NCBI GenBank assembly: GCA_964407855.1
Contig: CAYOXI010000013.1
Span: forward strand, 1 to 46,792
Length of the DNA: 46,792 bases
Origin: SHZI01 sp964407855
Lineage (GTDB): Bacteria; Pseudomonadota; Gammaproteobacteria; Steroidobacterales; GCA-2729495
Reading direction: 5' to 3'
Below the pieces are notes generated by a model that saw only the letters and a list, made by a program, of their open reading frames with translations, was not told where the DNA came from and did not search any database. Of this stretch, positions 33,135 to 40,881 are shown one piece after another. Positions within the stretch are counted from its first letter, which is position 1, and the number at the start of each line of letters is the position of its first letter. The translations under genes were made by a program, and so were the position numbers.

Positions 33135-33551
33135 CTACCCCACCAACCTCCCCTCCAGCTCAACCGTCGGCACCCCCGTCAACGCCTTCGACAGCGGACA
33201 CCCCTGCTTCGCGCCTTCGGCCAGCTCGCGAAACTTCGCCTCGCTCAGCCCCGGCACCGTGGCGGTGAGCTGCAGGCGGATCCGGTCAATCAGAAAGCCG
33301 CCGTCCTTCGCGACCAGGCGCACGGCGGCGGTGGTGTCCACCCGGGTGGTGGCGAAGCCCGCCTTCTCGCAGGCGAAGGAGAAGGCCATGGTCAGGCACG
33401 CGGCGTGCGCGGCGCCCAGGATCTCCTCCGGGTTGGTGCCCTTGCGGTCGTCGCCGAAGCGGCTGGCAAAGCCGTAGGGGTAATCCTTCAGCGCGCCGGT
33501 CTCGGTGCTGATCTGGCCGATGCCCTGCTTGCCGGCGCCTTCCCAGTGAAC
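33135..33551 (-). pseudogene. OsmC family peroxiredoxin, start missing
   Basis: The frame codes for 138 residues of an OsmC-type hydroperoxide reductase, from VHWEGAGKQGIGQISTETG to the stop, including the two redox Cys residues in AAHAACLTMAF and GCPLSKAL. Only about eight residues are lacking at the N-terminus. Between 33551 and the in-frame TGA above it there is no ATG, GTG or TTG; the first ATG in frame is at 33389, after the first catalytic Cys. Either the 5' end was lost when the higBA region was joined to it, or one C is missing in the run of six at 33552-33557, which would link to an ATG near 33591. Confidence 0.7.
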
Positions 33552-33688
33552 GGGGGGCTGGTGGTCCGTCCGGTGGGGGTCGCCGGCATATCAGGCCGAT
33601 TTCGGGCGATTCAACGGTCGCCTCTACACCTGGCCGCTCCGCAAGCTGCCATTCCAACAGTTCTCTGGCCGCGAACGCCGACAGTTAG
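33552..33688. other. Gene-free stretch upstream of higB and osmC
   Basis: About 140 bases between the osmC homology and the higB operator. I see no gene with a start. The minus strand has an open frame from 33657 (MEWQLAERPGVEATVESPE onward), which runs out of frame into osmC and may be a remnant of another gene. Confidence 0.4.
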
Positions 33689-33700
33689 ACCCATATGGGT
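33689..33700. promoter_or_regulatory. Palindromic operator of higBA
   Basis: ACCCATATGGGT is a perfect 12-base palindrome that lies 11 bases before the higB ATG, next to a TATACA that could be the -10. It is a plausible binding site for the HigA repressor. Confidence 0.6.
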
Positions 33701-33711
33701 ATACAATTCCG

Positions 33712-34062
33712 ATGAAGCCTGTGGTCTGGTTGGGGTCCAGCAAGAAGGACCTGCTTTCTCTTCCCGAGGCTGTCGTGGATACCTTCGGATATGCGCTGTA
33801 TCTCGCCCAGGTGGGCAAGCGACACGCAGGGAGCAAGATCCTCCAGGGGCAGGGAGATGCGTCAGTGGTCGAGGTCGTCGAGTCGCGCCAGGGAAGCACC
33901 TATCGGGCGGTGTACACGCTGCGGTATCCAGCCGCTGTCTTTGTGCTGCACGTCTTCCAGAAGAAATCCAGGACCGGCATCGGTTTGTCCCGGGCCGACG
34001 CCAGGCTCATCCACCGCCGTATGCAGGACGCCGGCCGACTGGCAGAGGAGCTGAAGCCATGA
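33712..34062 (+). CDS. higB: HigB-type toxin (RelE/Gp49 family)
   Basis: Toxin of a type II pair, expected to cut mRNA at the ribosome. The 116 residues match the phage-derived Gp49-like group: MKPVVWLGSSKKDLLSLPEA at the N-terminus, FGYALYLAQVGKRH, TYRAVYTLRYPAAVFVLHVFQKKS and a C-terminal helix. As usual in this branch, the toxin precedes the antitoxin. The start ATG is 11 bases after the palindrome, and the stop overlaps the higA start (ATGA). Confidence 0.9.
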   Translation: MKPVVWLGSSKKDLLSLPEAVVDTFGYALYLAQVGKRHAGSKILQGQGDASVVEVVESRQGSTYRAVYTLRYPAAVFVLHVFQKKSRTGIGLSRADARLIHRRMQDAGRLAEELKP

Positions 34063-34418
34063 AGTCAGCAACAACACAGCGCAAGCGGCGGGTACCACTG
34101 GCAGTCCGGGAAACCGATTCCCCCAGCGTCTACAGAGATCTGGGCGATCCCGCTGCGCGGGAGATGCTCGTCAAGGCCCAGCTCGTGACCAAGATCGCAG
34201 AGATCCTCGCCGAGCGCGGCTGCACCCAGGCACAGGCGGCGGCGCTGCTCCGTATCCCGCAGCCCAAGCTCTCCGGCCTGCTGCGTGGCCAGTTCCGGGG
34301 CTTCTCGGAACGCAAGCTGATGGATTGCCTGACCCGGCTCGGTCGTGATGTGCAGATCGTGGTGCGACCAACTCCAAAGCGGCGGCCAACGGGGGCGGTG
34401 TCGGTGGTGTTTGCCTGA
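34059..34418 (+). CDS. higA: HigA-type antitoxin (XRE helix-turn-helix)
   Basis: Antitoxin and repressor of higBA. The 119 residues include a helix-turn-helix (LAERGCTQAQAAALLRIPQ, then KLSGLLRGQF) and the DVQIVVRP strand, both typical of HigA-2 proteins. The first ATG overlaps the toxin stop and gives the standard N-terminus. A basic stretch (RKRRVPL) precedes the folded part. Confidence 0.9.
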   Translation: MKSATTQRKRRVPLAVRETDSPSVYRDLGDPAAREMLVKAQLVTKIAEILAERGCTQAQAAALLRIPQPKLSGLLRGQFRGFSERKLMDCLTRLGRDVQIVVRPTPKRRPTGAVSVVFA

Positions 34419-34430
34419 GCCAATAAGGCC

Positions 34431-34778
34431 TTATAGGGCGCGGCCTCCCACCCGCTTCCTGCTGCCCACCAGCGGCTTTACCGACAGCCGTAACCCCATG
34501 GCCCGCAGAAGCGCGATGAGGCTGCGCAACTCCGGGTTGCCGTCGGCGGAGAGCGTCCGGTAAAGCGAGGTGCCATTGAGGCCAGCTTCCCGCGCCACCT
34601 CACCAACGCCCCCGAAAGCGCGTGCCAGGTGGTTGACGGCCGTCAGGAGTTCCTGCTGGTTGCCATCCTCCAGCACTGCTTCAAGGTAGGCCGCGGCAAA
34701 GGCCGGGTCACTGCGGAGACTTTCCGCTGTGGCCTCCTCGTGGGAGATATGGGCTGCCTTGGTTGCGGGCCGACTCAT
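34431..34778 (-). CDS. Addiction-module antidote-like DNA-binding protein, unpaired
   Basis: A 115-residue protein of the HigA-like antidote family that normally partners a Gp49-type toxin. Typical features are DPAFAAAYLEAVLEDG near the N-terminus, GVGEVAREAGLNGTSLYRTLS as helix-turn-helix and the C-terminal MGLRLSVKPL. No toxin gene lies next to it on either side: it faces the end of higA on one flank and a divergent vapB-like gene on the other. It may be an unpaired antitoxin that controls another module. Its start shares a 77-base divergent promoter region with the next gene. Confidence 0.8.
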   Translation of the reverse strand: MSRPATKAAHISHEEATAESLRSDPAFAAAYLEAVLEDGNQQELLTAVNHLARAFGGVGEVAREAGLNGTSLYRTLSADGNPELRSLIALLRAMGLRLSVKPLVGSRKRVGGRAL

Positions 34779-34819
34779 AAAGATCGATCCTTGGATACGG
34801 GGCGATGCCCACCATGTTT

Positions 34820-34831
34820 CGCTTTTAAGCG
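34820..34831. promoter_or_regulatory. Inverted repeat between divergent antitoxin genes
   Basis: CGCTT-TT-AAGCG is a perfect 5-base inverted repeat with a 2-base spacer in the shared upstream region of the two antitoxin-like genes. It is a plausible operator for one of them. Confidence 0.4.
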
Positions 34832-34855
34832 AGCGCAGTCAAGGAAGCCAAGACC

Positions 34856-35056
34856 ATGCCAAACCACCTCGACATTGACCCGGCGCTGATTGATGCGGCG
34901 ATGGAACTCAGTGGTGAGCCGACCAGAATGGCGGCCGTCAACAGGGCGCTGCGGGAGTTCGTAGCCCGGCACGGGCAGAAACGCATCCTCGCGCTGTTCG
35001 GCCAGCTCGAGTGGGATGCGGATTTCGACTACAAGCCAGCCCGCGGCCGCAACTGA
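34856..35056 (+). CDS. VapB-like antitoxin, unpaired
   Basis: A 66-residue protein that resembles the VapB group with MPNHLDIDPALIDAAMELSG, AAVNRALREFVARHGQKRIL and the toxin-binding end ALFGQLEWDADFDYKPARGRN. An SD sequence (AAGGAAG) lies nine bases upstream of the ATG. No PIN-domain toxin follows; 25 bases after the stop is the convergent end of the DUF1499 gene. It is probably a remnant of a VapBC pair, or it may interact with VapC encoded at 28.9 kb. Confidence 0.8.
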   Translation: MPNHLDIDPALIDAAMELSGEPTRMAAVNRALREFVARHGQKRILALFGQLEWDADFDYKPARGRN

Positions 35057-35081
35057 CCGCGGCACCCGGCAGAGGGCAGCG

Positions 35082-35837
35082 CTACCCCGCCAGCAGCCGC
35101 TCCCGGAACGCCCGGATGCGCTTCGCGTTCAGCCCGGCGTCGCCCTTGCCCACCCGGGATTTGGAGCGCACATCCACCAGCGCGCCCGGGCCGCCGGGGC
35201 GGATGCGGATCACCACGTCGTCCTTGAAGCCGATCCAGCCGGTGGTGGCGGTGGCCTCGATGCGGCCTTCGGCGGCGTCGGTGGCGAGGATCTCCCAGCC
35301 CATGGCCCGGGCGGCGGCTTCGGCGCGGCTGAAGGCCTGGGCTACCGGCACGGCGAGTTCGATGGTGGTCACGTCCGGGTAGGCGGCGGCCTGCAGGGCG
35401 CGGTTCTCCACGGCGTCATAGCCGGGCGGGTTGGCGGCACCGGCCGCTTCGCGCACCGGCACCGCGGCCACGAACGCCGGCGGGTCGTCGAAGTCGGTGG
35501 TGATGTCGTGGATCGGTGGGCCGCCCATGGAGCGCACGCTGTTCACGTTGAAAATCGTGATCAGCAGGCCGGCCACCAGTGCCGCCCAGGTGGCGCTGCG
35601 CCCGGCGCCGCCGCCGGTCCCTTTGCTGCGGATCAGGCCGATGCCGGCGGTGATCAGCGCGATGAACAGCGCGAGGCCACCGAGGGCGAGGGCAAGAAAG
35701 GCCATCTGCCAGCCGAGAAAGCCGAGCTTGTGGCCGGCGGACAGCGCAATCAGCACCAGGCCGATGGCGGCGGCCCAGATACCGGTGCGGCTCAGGCGGC
35801 CGCCCTTCTGGCGGGGATTATCCAGCGCGTCTCTCAT
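35082..35837 (-). CDS. DUF1499 family membrane protein
   Basis: A 251-residue protein of unknown function. Three membrane segments (about 20-37, 45-68, 83-98) precede a soluble domain with the DUF1499 pattern DFDDPPAFVAA near the start and VAQAFSRAEAAARAMGWEI and DDVVIRIRP further on. It may be exposed to the periplasm. The start overlaps the SIMPL-gene stop (ATGA), so the two form an operon. Confidence 0.88.
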   Translation of the reverse strand: MRDALDNPRQKGGRLSRTGIWAAAIGLVLIALSAGHKLGFLGWQMAFLALALGGLALFIALITAGIGLIRSKGTGGGAGRSATWAALVAGLLITIFNVNSVRSMGGPPIHDITTDFDDPPAFVAAVPVREAAGAANPPGYDAVENRALQAAAYPDVTTIELAVPVAQAFSRAEAAARAMGWEILATDAAEGRIEATATTGWIGFKDDVVIRIRPGGPGALVDVRSKSRVGKGDAGLNAKRIRAFRERLLAG

Positions 35838-36544
35838 GGCACTACCACGTCAAACGTGGCCTCCACCCGGGCTTCAAGGCCGATCTCGCCGGGCGTGTAG
35901 CTCTCTGCCGCGCCCGCGTCGGCGACCATCGCCATGGCCCGCATCTTCGGCATGGGCATCGGGGGTGGCGATGCGCCGCCCGCGGTGAGTGTGCGCAGCG
36001 GCCCGAGCCTCACACCCAGCGTCTCGGCGATGCGCTGGGCATTCGCCCGGGCATCCGTCGCGGCGGCCGCCAGCGCGTCGCGGTTCAGCTCGGCACGCCG
36101 GCTGCTGTCGAAGGTCGGTGGCGACACCGTGTTCACGCCGGCATCAATCGCGCCTTCGATCAGTTCGCCCAGCTTGTCCAGGTCGCTCAATTCCACGTCG
36201 AGCTGCCGCTGCACCAGGTAGCCGGTGAAGATCTGCTGGTTGTCCCTGGGATCCCACCGGTACTCGGGCTGGATGGTCAGGCCGGCGGTGCGCACCTTGC
36301 TGTCCGGGATGCCGAGCCGCTTCGCGAGCGCCTGGAAGCGCCGGGTCACCGCCACGGTGGCATCGCGGGCGGTTTTCATGACGGGATCCCGCTGCTGGAC
36401 GGCGAAGGACAGCCGGGCGATGTCGGGCTGGCTGTCCAGCAGGCCGATGCCCGCGACGGAGATGGTCCGGGGATGATCGTCCGCCCGCAGCGGGCCGGAC
36501 AGCAGCAGGAGGCAGGCTGCCAGCCACAAGGTCATGGTCTTCAT
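35834..36544 (-). CDS. SIMPL domain (DUF541) periplasmic protein
   Basis: A 236-residue exported protein of the SIMPL/YggE family, whose members are linked to oxidative-stress tolerance or bind outer-membrane structures in a few species. The ATG at 36544 places a signal peptide (MKTMTLWLAACLLLLSGPLRA) at the N-terminus. The core starts ISVAGIGLLDSQPDIARLSF and contains GYLVQRQLDVELSDLDKLGELI. A start at 36763 would add 73 residues before the signal and run through the divergent promoter region. Confidence 0.88.
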   Translation of the reverse strand: MKTMTLWLAACLLLLSGPLRADDHPRTISVAGIGLLDSQPDIARLSFAVQQRDPVMKTARDATVAVTRRFQALAKRLGIPDSKVRTAGLTIQPEYRWDPRDNQQIFTGYLVQRQLDVELSDLDKLGELIEGAIDAGVNTVSPPTFDSSRRAELNRDALAAAATDARANAQRIAETLGVRLGPLRTLTAGGASPPPMPMPKMRAMAMVADAGAAESYTPGEIGLEARVEATFDVVVP

Positions 36545-36741
36545 GGGCTTCTCCGCGTTCTTACGGTGGTCAGACGGTACCCCGGAAAGGTCCGGAACAC
36601 CCTGAGCGGTCTGGAATTCGGGGCGTCGTCTGACTACCATAGCGGCCCGCAGGAAGCGCTTCAACACCACCCGCCGGACACCACCCCGTACCCCCGGGAG
36701 TCCCGGCTGCTCCGACGACTCAATCAAGGCACCAGGACACC

Positions 36742-37350
36742 ATGCACAAGATACTGGCGGCAACCCTGATTACCGCAACCGTACTCGCATCCGGCCCGCT
36801 TTATGCGCAGCAGACGGACGCCGCCGGCGACCCGCAGCGCGGTGCCGTGCTCGCGGATACCTGTATGGGCTGCCACGGCATTCCCGGCTACCGCAACACC
36901 TACCCCTCCTTCCGGGTACCCAGGCTGGGCGGACTGCATGCCGACTACGTCGTGCTGGCACTCCAGGGCTACCGCGACCAGATGCGGCCCCACGACACGA
37001 TGCACGCCCAGGCCGTGAGCCTGAGCGACCAGGACATGCGCGACATCGCCGCCTGGTTTGCCAGCAAGGGCCCGGTAAAGCCGGCCGGCAAGCCGGTACC
37101 CACGCCGGAAAAGGCCGCCACCTGCGTGGCCTGCCACGGCGAGGGCGGCGTGAGCGTGACCTCCATCTGGCCCACCCTGGCCGGCCAGCACCGCGACTAC
37201 CTGGTGCATTCACTGCGCCAGTACAAGACGGGTCAGCGCAAGGATGCGGTGATGGGCAGCCAGGCGATCATGCTGGAAGAAAAGGACATCCGGGAGCTGG
37301 CGGCCTACTACGCCCGGCTGCCGGGCCTCTTCGACCTGAAGCTCGATTAG
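36742..37350 (+). CDS. Dihaem cytochrome c (c4-like)
   Basis: Periplasmic electron carrier of 202 residues with a signal peptide that ends near residue 22 (YAQ). Two haem-binding motifs are present, CMGCH at 41-45 and CVACH at 128-132, in two similar halves. Each half has later methionines as possible sixth ligands (for example DTMHAQ and KDAVMGSQ). This is the layout of cytochrome c4, a donor to cbb3-type oxidases. An SD sequence AGGA lies seven bases upstream of the ATG. The 197-base gap upstream holds the divergent start of the SIMPL gene and, presumably, both promoters. Confidence 0.9.
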   Translation: MHKILAATLITATVLASGPLYAQQTDAAGDPQRGAVLADTCMGCHGIPGYRNTYPSFRVPRLGGLHADYVVLALQGYRDQMRPHDTMHAQAVSLSDQDMRDIAAWFASKGPVKPAGKPVPTPEKAATCVACHGEGGVSVTSIWPTLAGQHRDYLVHSLRQYKTGQRKDAVMGSQAIMLEEKDIRELAAYYARLPGLFDLKLD

Positions 37351-37375
37351 GCCTTCACCGGGGGATGTGCGGGCC

Positions 37376-38365
37376 ATGCCGTCATTCAAAGCCCTGCGCG
37401 TCCACCAGGTCGAAGGCGGCACTGCCCCCCGCCTGGAAACCCTGACCCTCGACGACCTGTCCCCCGGCACGGTGGTGATCCGGGGCGAGTACTCCAGCAT
37501 CAACTACAAGGACGCCCTGGCCATCACCGGCAAGGGCCGCATCCTGCGGCGCTTCCCGCTGGTGGCCGGCGTGGATATCGCCGGTACGGTGGAGAGCTCC
37601 GAGGATCCCCGCTACGCCGCCGGTGATCCGGTGGTGGTGCATGGCTGTGGCCTCAGCGAGACCCACGACGGCGGCTTCAGCGAATATGCGCGTGTGCCCG
37701 GCGACTGGGTGAACCCACTGCCCCCGGGCCTGGATGCCCGCGACGCGATGCGCCTCGGCACCGCCGGCTTCACGGCCGGCCTCGCGATTCACCGGCTGGA
37801 GCAGGTGGGACAGACGCCGGAACTCGGGCCCATCGCGGTGACGGGGGCTACCGGTGGCGTGGGCAGCTTTGCCATCGCGATGCTGGCCGGCCTCGGTTAC
37901 CCGGTCACGGCGGTCACCAGCAAGGCTACCGCAGACGACTATTTAAAGGCGCTCGGCGCCAGCGACATCTTTCACCTGCAGGCTGCGGTGCTCGGCACGA
38001 AGCCACTGGAACGCACGCTGTGGGGCGGCGCCATCGACAACCTCGGCGGCGACACGCTGGCCTGGCTCACCCGCACGACCGTGCCCTTCGGCAACATCGC
38101 GAGCGTGGGCCTCGCCCAGGGCCACGAGCTGCACACCACGGTGATGCCTTTCATCCTGCGGGGGGTTTCGCTCCTCGGCATCAACTCCGTCGAGGTGCCG
38201 GCGGATCTGCGGGCCACCGTCTGGCGGCGCCTGGCCGGTGACCTGAAGGTGGCGAATCCGGCAGCGATCGCCAGCCGGGAGGTCACGCTGGCCGAGCTGC
38301 CGGAGGTGGTGGACGCCTGGGTCCGGGGCACGGTGGTCGGTCGCTGCCTGGTCCGGCTCCCCTAG
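37376..38365 (+). CDS. acuI: Acrylyl-CoA reductase-type quinone oxidoreductase (AcuI/YhdH)
   Basis: Medium-chain reductase of the YhdH/AcuI group, expected to reduce acryloyl-CoA with NADPH. The 329 residues show NYKDALAITGKGRILRRFPLVAGVDIAG, the cofactor loop VTGATGGVGSFAIAML, ASDIFH and WGGAIDNLGGDTLAWL, all typical of the group. No zinc-binding Cys set is present. I chose the ATG at 37376; a GTG at 37367 is possible. The gene ends four bases before rsmG, so it may be cotranscribed with it. Confidence 0.88.
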   Translation: MPSFKALRVHQVEGGTAPRLETLTLDDLSPGTVVIRGEYSSINYKDALAITGKGRILRRFPLVAGVDIAGTVESSEDPRYAAGDPVVVHGCGLSETHDGGFSEYARVPGDWVNPLPPGLDARDAMRLGTAGFTAGLAIHRLEQVGQTPELGPIAVTGATGGVGSFAIAMLAGLGYPVTAVTSKATADDYLKALGASDIFHLQAAVLGTKPLERTLWGGAIDNLGGDTLAWLTRTTVPFGNIASVGLAQGHELHTTVMPFILRGVSLLGINSVEVPADLRATVWRRLAGDLKVANPAAIASREVTLAELPEVVDAWVRGTVVGRCLVRLP

Positions 38366-38369
38366 GCCG

Positions 38370-38996
38370 TTGACCGGGGTTGAGGCAGCGTTGCGCCAGG
38401 GCCTGTCCGTGCTGGAGGTCCCGGCCACGGACGCCCTCGTTGCGCGGCTCACGGCCTTTATCACCTTGCTCGGCAAGTGGAACCAGGCCTATAACCTGAC
38501 CAGCATCCGGGATCCCGGCGAGATGGTGCCGCTGCACATCCTGGATTCCCTCACCGCCCGGCCCTGGCTGGCAGGCCCGCGGGTGCTGGACGTGGGCGCG
38601 GGGGCCGGCCTGCCGGGCATCCCGCTGGCGCTGACCGAGCCCGGCCGCCAGTTCACGCTGGTGGACGCCACGCTGAAGAAGGTGCTCTTCATGCGCCAGG
38701 CCATCGGCGAGCTGCAGCTTGCGAATGCCCGCGCCGAGCAGGCGCGCATCGAGGACTATGCGCCGGTGGAAGCTTTCGACACGGTGATGTGCCGGGCCTT
38801 TGCGGCCCTGGCTGATTTCGTCCGGGATGCCGGCCACCTGGTTGCGTCCGGCGGGCGGCTGGTGGCGCTGAAGGGCCGGCTGCCGGCCGACGAGATTGCG
38901 GCGCTGCCCGCCGGCTGGCAGCTGGCGAGTGCCAGCCGCGTGCAGGTGCCGGGCCTTGAGGCCGAGCGCCACATCCTGGTGGTGACCCGGGCATGA
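38370..38996 (+). CDS. rsmG: 16S rRNA (guanine-527-N7)-methyltransferase RsmG
   Basis: Methylates N7 of G527 in 16S rRNA with S-adenosylmethionine. The 208 residues show the family N-terminal FITLLGKWNQAYNLTSIRDP, the SAM loop VLDVGAGAGLPGIPLAL (about 72-88) and CRAFAALADF. The frame opens at TTG 38370 and no ATG or GTG is nearby, so TTG is the likely start. The stop overlaps parA (ATGA). The usual neighbour mnmG is 15 kb upstream. Confidence 0.95.
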   Translation: MTGVEAALRQGLSVLEVPATDALVARLTAFITLLGKWNQAYNLTSIRDPGEMVPLHILDSLTARPWLAGPRVLDVGAGAGLPGIPLALTEPGRQFTLVDATLKKVLFMRQAIGELQLANARAEQARIEDYAPVEAFDTVMCRAFAALADFVRDAGHLVASGGRLVALKGRLPADEIAALPAGWQLASASRVQVPGLEAERHILVVTRA

Positions 38997-39814
38997 GCCG
39001 CGTCATCGCGGTCACCAACCAGAAGGGCGGCGTGGGCAAGACCACCACGGCGGTCAACCTGGCGGCATCGCTGGCTGCGCTTGAAAAACGCGTGCTGCTG
39101 GTGGATCTGGATCCGCAGGGCAATGCGACCACCGGCTGCGGCATCGACAAGCAGTCGCTGGAGGCAACCACCTGCGAAGTGCTGCTCGGCGAGGCGCAGG
39201 CGCTGGACGCGATCCTGCCGGTCACCCACGCGGGCTTTGCGCTATTGCCCGCCAACGCCGACCTGACGGCGGCCGAGGTGCGTCTGCTGCAGGAGATCGG
39301 CCGGGAGCTGCGCCTGCGCAAGGCGCTGGAGCCGGTGCGGGGCCTCTACGATTTCGTGCTCATCGACTGTCCGCCCACCATCAACATGCTCACCCTCAAT
39401 GCGCTGACGGCCGCAGACGGCGTGCTCATCCCGATCCAGTGCGAGTTCTACGCGCTGGAGGGCCTGTCCTCCCTGCTGGAGACGGTCAAGCAGGTGCGCA
39501 ACACGGTGAACCCGTCTCTCAACATCGAGGGCCTGCTGCGCACCATGTACGACCCCCGCAACCGGCTGGCGACGGATGTTTCCGCAGAACTTCTCAAGCT
39601 GTTCCGCGACAAGGTCTACGCCACGGTGATCCCCCGCAATGTGCGGCTTGCCGAGGCGCCGAGCTTTGGCCTGCCCGCGCTCCAGCATGACCGGGCTTCC
39701 CGGGGCGCCCAGGCTTATATGGAACTGGCGGCCGAGGTGGCAGCCGCCCAGCCGCTGCTTGCGGCCGCTGCCGCGGCCCATCCGGCACCACCCGGGCCGG
39801 GGGTATCAGGCTAG
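38993..39814 (+). CDS. parA: Chromosome partitioning ATPase ParA (Soj)
   Basis: Walker-type ATPase that moves ParB-parS complexes and so segregates new origins. The 273 residues hold the deviant Walker A KGGVGKTT at 11-18, DLDPQGN, and DFVLIDCPPTINMLTLNAL. A short Ala/Pro-rich tail (AAAAAHPAPPGPG) ends the protein. It starts inside the rsmG stop and precedes parB by 38 bases. The parS sites in recF are the expected target. Confidence 0.96.
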   Translation: MSRVIAVTNQKGGVGKTTTAVNLAASLAALEKRVLLVDLDPQGNATTGCGIDKQSLEATTCEVLLGEAQALDAILPVTHAGFALLPANADLTAAEVRLLQEIGRELRLRKALEPVRGLYDFVLIDCPPTINMLTLNALTAADGVLIPIQCEFYALEGLSSLLETVKQVRNTVNPSLNIEGLLRTMYDPRNRLATDVSAELLKLFRDKVYATVIPRNVRLAEAPSFGLPALQHDRASRGAQAYMELAAEVAAAQPLLAAAAAAHPAPPGPGVSG

Positions 39815-39852
39815 AATCCCGGCCTCAGGCGGGGCAGGCAGGTCAGGACGGC

Positions 39853-40773
39853 ATGGTGGCGAAGCGAACCGGGCTTGGACGCGGTCTCGAGGCCCTGCTG
39901 GGGCCCACCCCCGCGACGACGGCCGAAGGGCCCGCGCCGACGGTAGCCCCCGCCACGCCGCAGCCGCCCGACGCGGCCCGCACGCTGCCCGTCGACCTGC
40001 TGGTCCGCGGCGTCTACCAGCCCCGCCAGGACATGCACCCGGAGTCGCTCGACGAACTGGCCCAGTCGATCCGGGCCCAGGGCGTGATCCAGCCCATCCT
40101 GGTCCGGCCGCTGGCCGGCCGCGGCCCGGGGGGTAGCCTGCGTTACGAGATCATTGCCGGCGAACGCCGCTGGCGCGCTGCCCAGCTGGCCGGCCTGCAG
40201 GACGTCCCGGTCGTGATCCGCGAGGTGCCGGACTCGGCCGCCATCGCGATGGCGCTCATCGAGAACATCCAGCGGGAGAACCTGAGCCCCCTCGAGGAGG
40301 CGCTGGGCGTGCGGCGGCTGATCGACGAATTCGGCCTCACCCACGAGGACGCGGCCGCCGCCATTGGCCGCTCCCGGGTGGCCGTGTCGAACCTGCTGCG
40401 CCTGATGCAGCTCGGCGAAGTGGCGCGCGAACTGCTGGAAAAGCGGGCCATCGAGATGGGTCATGCCCGCGCCCTGCTGGGGCTCGCCGACGCCCGGATG
40501 CAGGGGGAAGTGGCCCGGCTGGTGGCCAGCAAAGGTCTGTCGGTGCGCGAAACCGAGCGCCTGGTCAGGCGGATGCTGGACGGGCCGGACCAGCCCGCCC
40601 GAACGACGGCCGCCCGCTCCCGGGACCCGGACGTGCGGCGCCTCGAGAACGAACTGGCCGAAAAGCTGGGCGCCCGGGTGGCCATCCAGCACGGCAAGGG
40701 CGGCAAGGGCAAGCTGGTGGTGGCCTACACCAGCCTGGATGAACTCGAGGGCATCCTCGCCCACATCCAGTAG
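39853..40773 (+). CDS. parB: Chromosome partitioning protein ParB (Spo0J)
   Basis: CTP-dependent clamp that loads at parS and spreads along DNA. The 306 residues begin KRTGLGRGLEALLG, the usual ParA-stimulating N-terminus, then the CTP-binding GERRWRAAQLAGL (103-115) and ENIQRENLSPLEEA, a helix-turn-helix domain (THEDAAAAIGRSRVAVSN), and a C-terminal dimer domain. Pro/Ala-rich residues 18-40 are a linker. Two matching parS sites lie in recF. Confidence 0.96.
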   Translation: MVAKRTGLGRGLEALLGPTPATTAEGPAPTVAPATPQPPDAARTLPVDLLVRGVYQPRQDMHPESLDELAQSIRAQGVIQPILVRPLAGRGPGGSLRYEIIAGERRWRAAQLAGLQDVPVVIREVPDSAAIAMALIENIQRENLSPLEEALGVRRLIDEFGLTHEDAAAAIGRSRVAVSNLLRLMQLGEVARELLEKRAIEMGHARALLGLADARMQGEVARLVASKGLSVRETERLVRRMLDGPDQPARTTAARSRDPDVRRLENELAEKLGARVAIQHGKGGKGKLVVAYTSLDELEGILAHIQ

Positions 40774-40791
40774 GGCGTCCCGCCGTCAGGC

Positions 40792-40820
40792 TTGATTGCA
40801 CGGCGCAAGATGAATAAAAT
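40792..40820 (+). promoter_or_regulatory. Sigma-70 promoter of the atp operon
   Basis: TTGATT, 17 bases, TAAAAT: five of six consensus bases in the -10 and four in the -35 at ideal spacing. The predicted start is near 40827, about 55 bases before atpI. It is one of the strongest promoters by eye in the window. Confidence 0.75.
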
Positions 40821-40881
40821 TCCGCGGCTCGACGCCGCCCCGTGCCGGTTTGCCGGTGGGCAGTCGCCGTGAAGTAACCCC

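Noticed and set aside
33111..34418. 435-codon frame that ends in higA
   Set aside because: Only the part from 34059 codes for a recognised protein; the rest is antisense to osmC and out of frame with higB.
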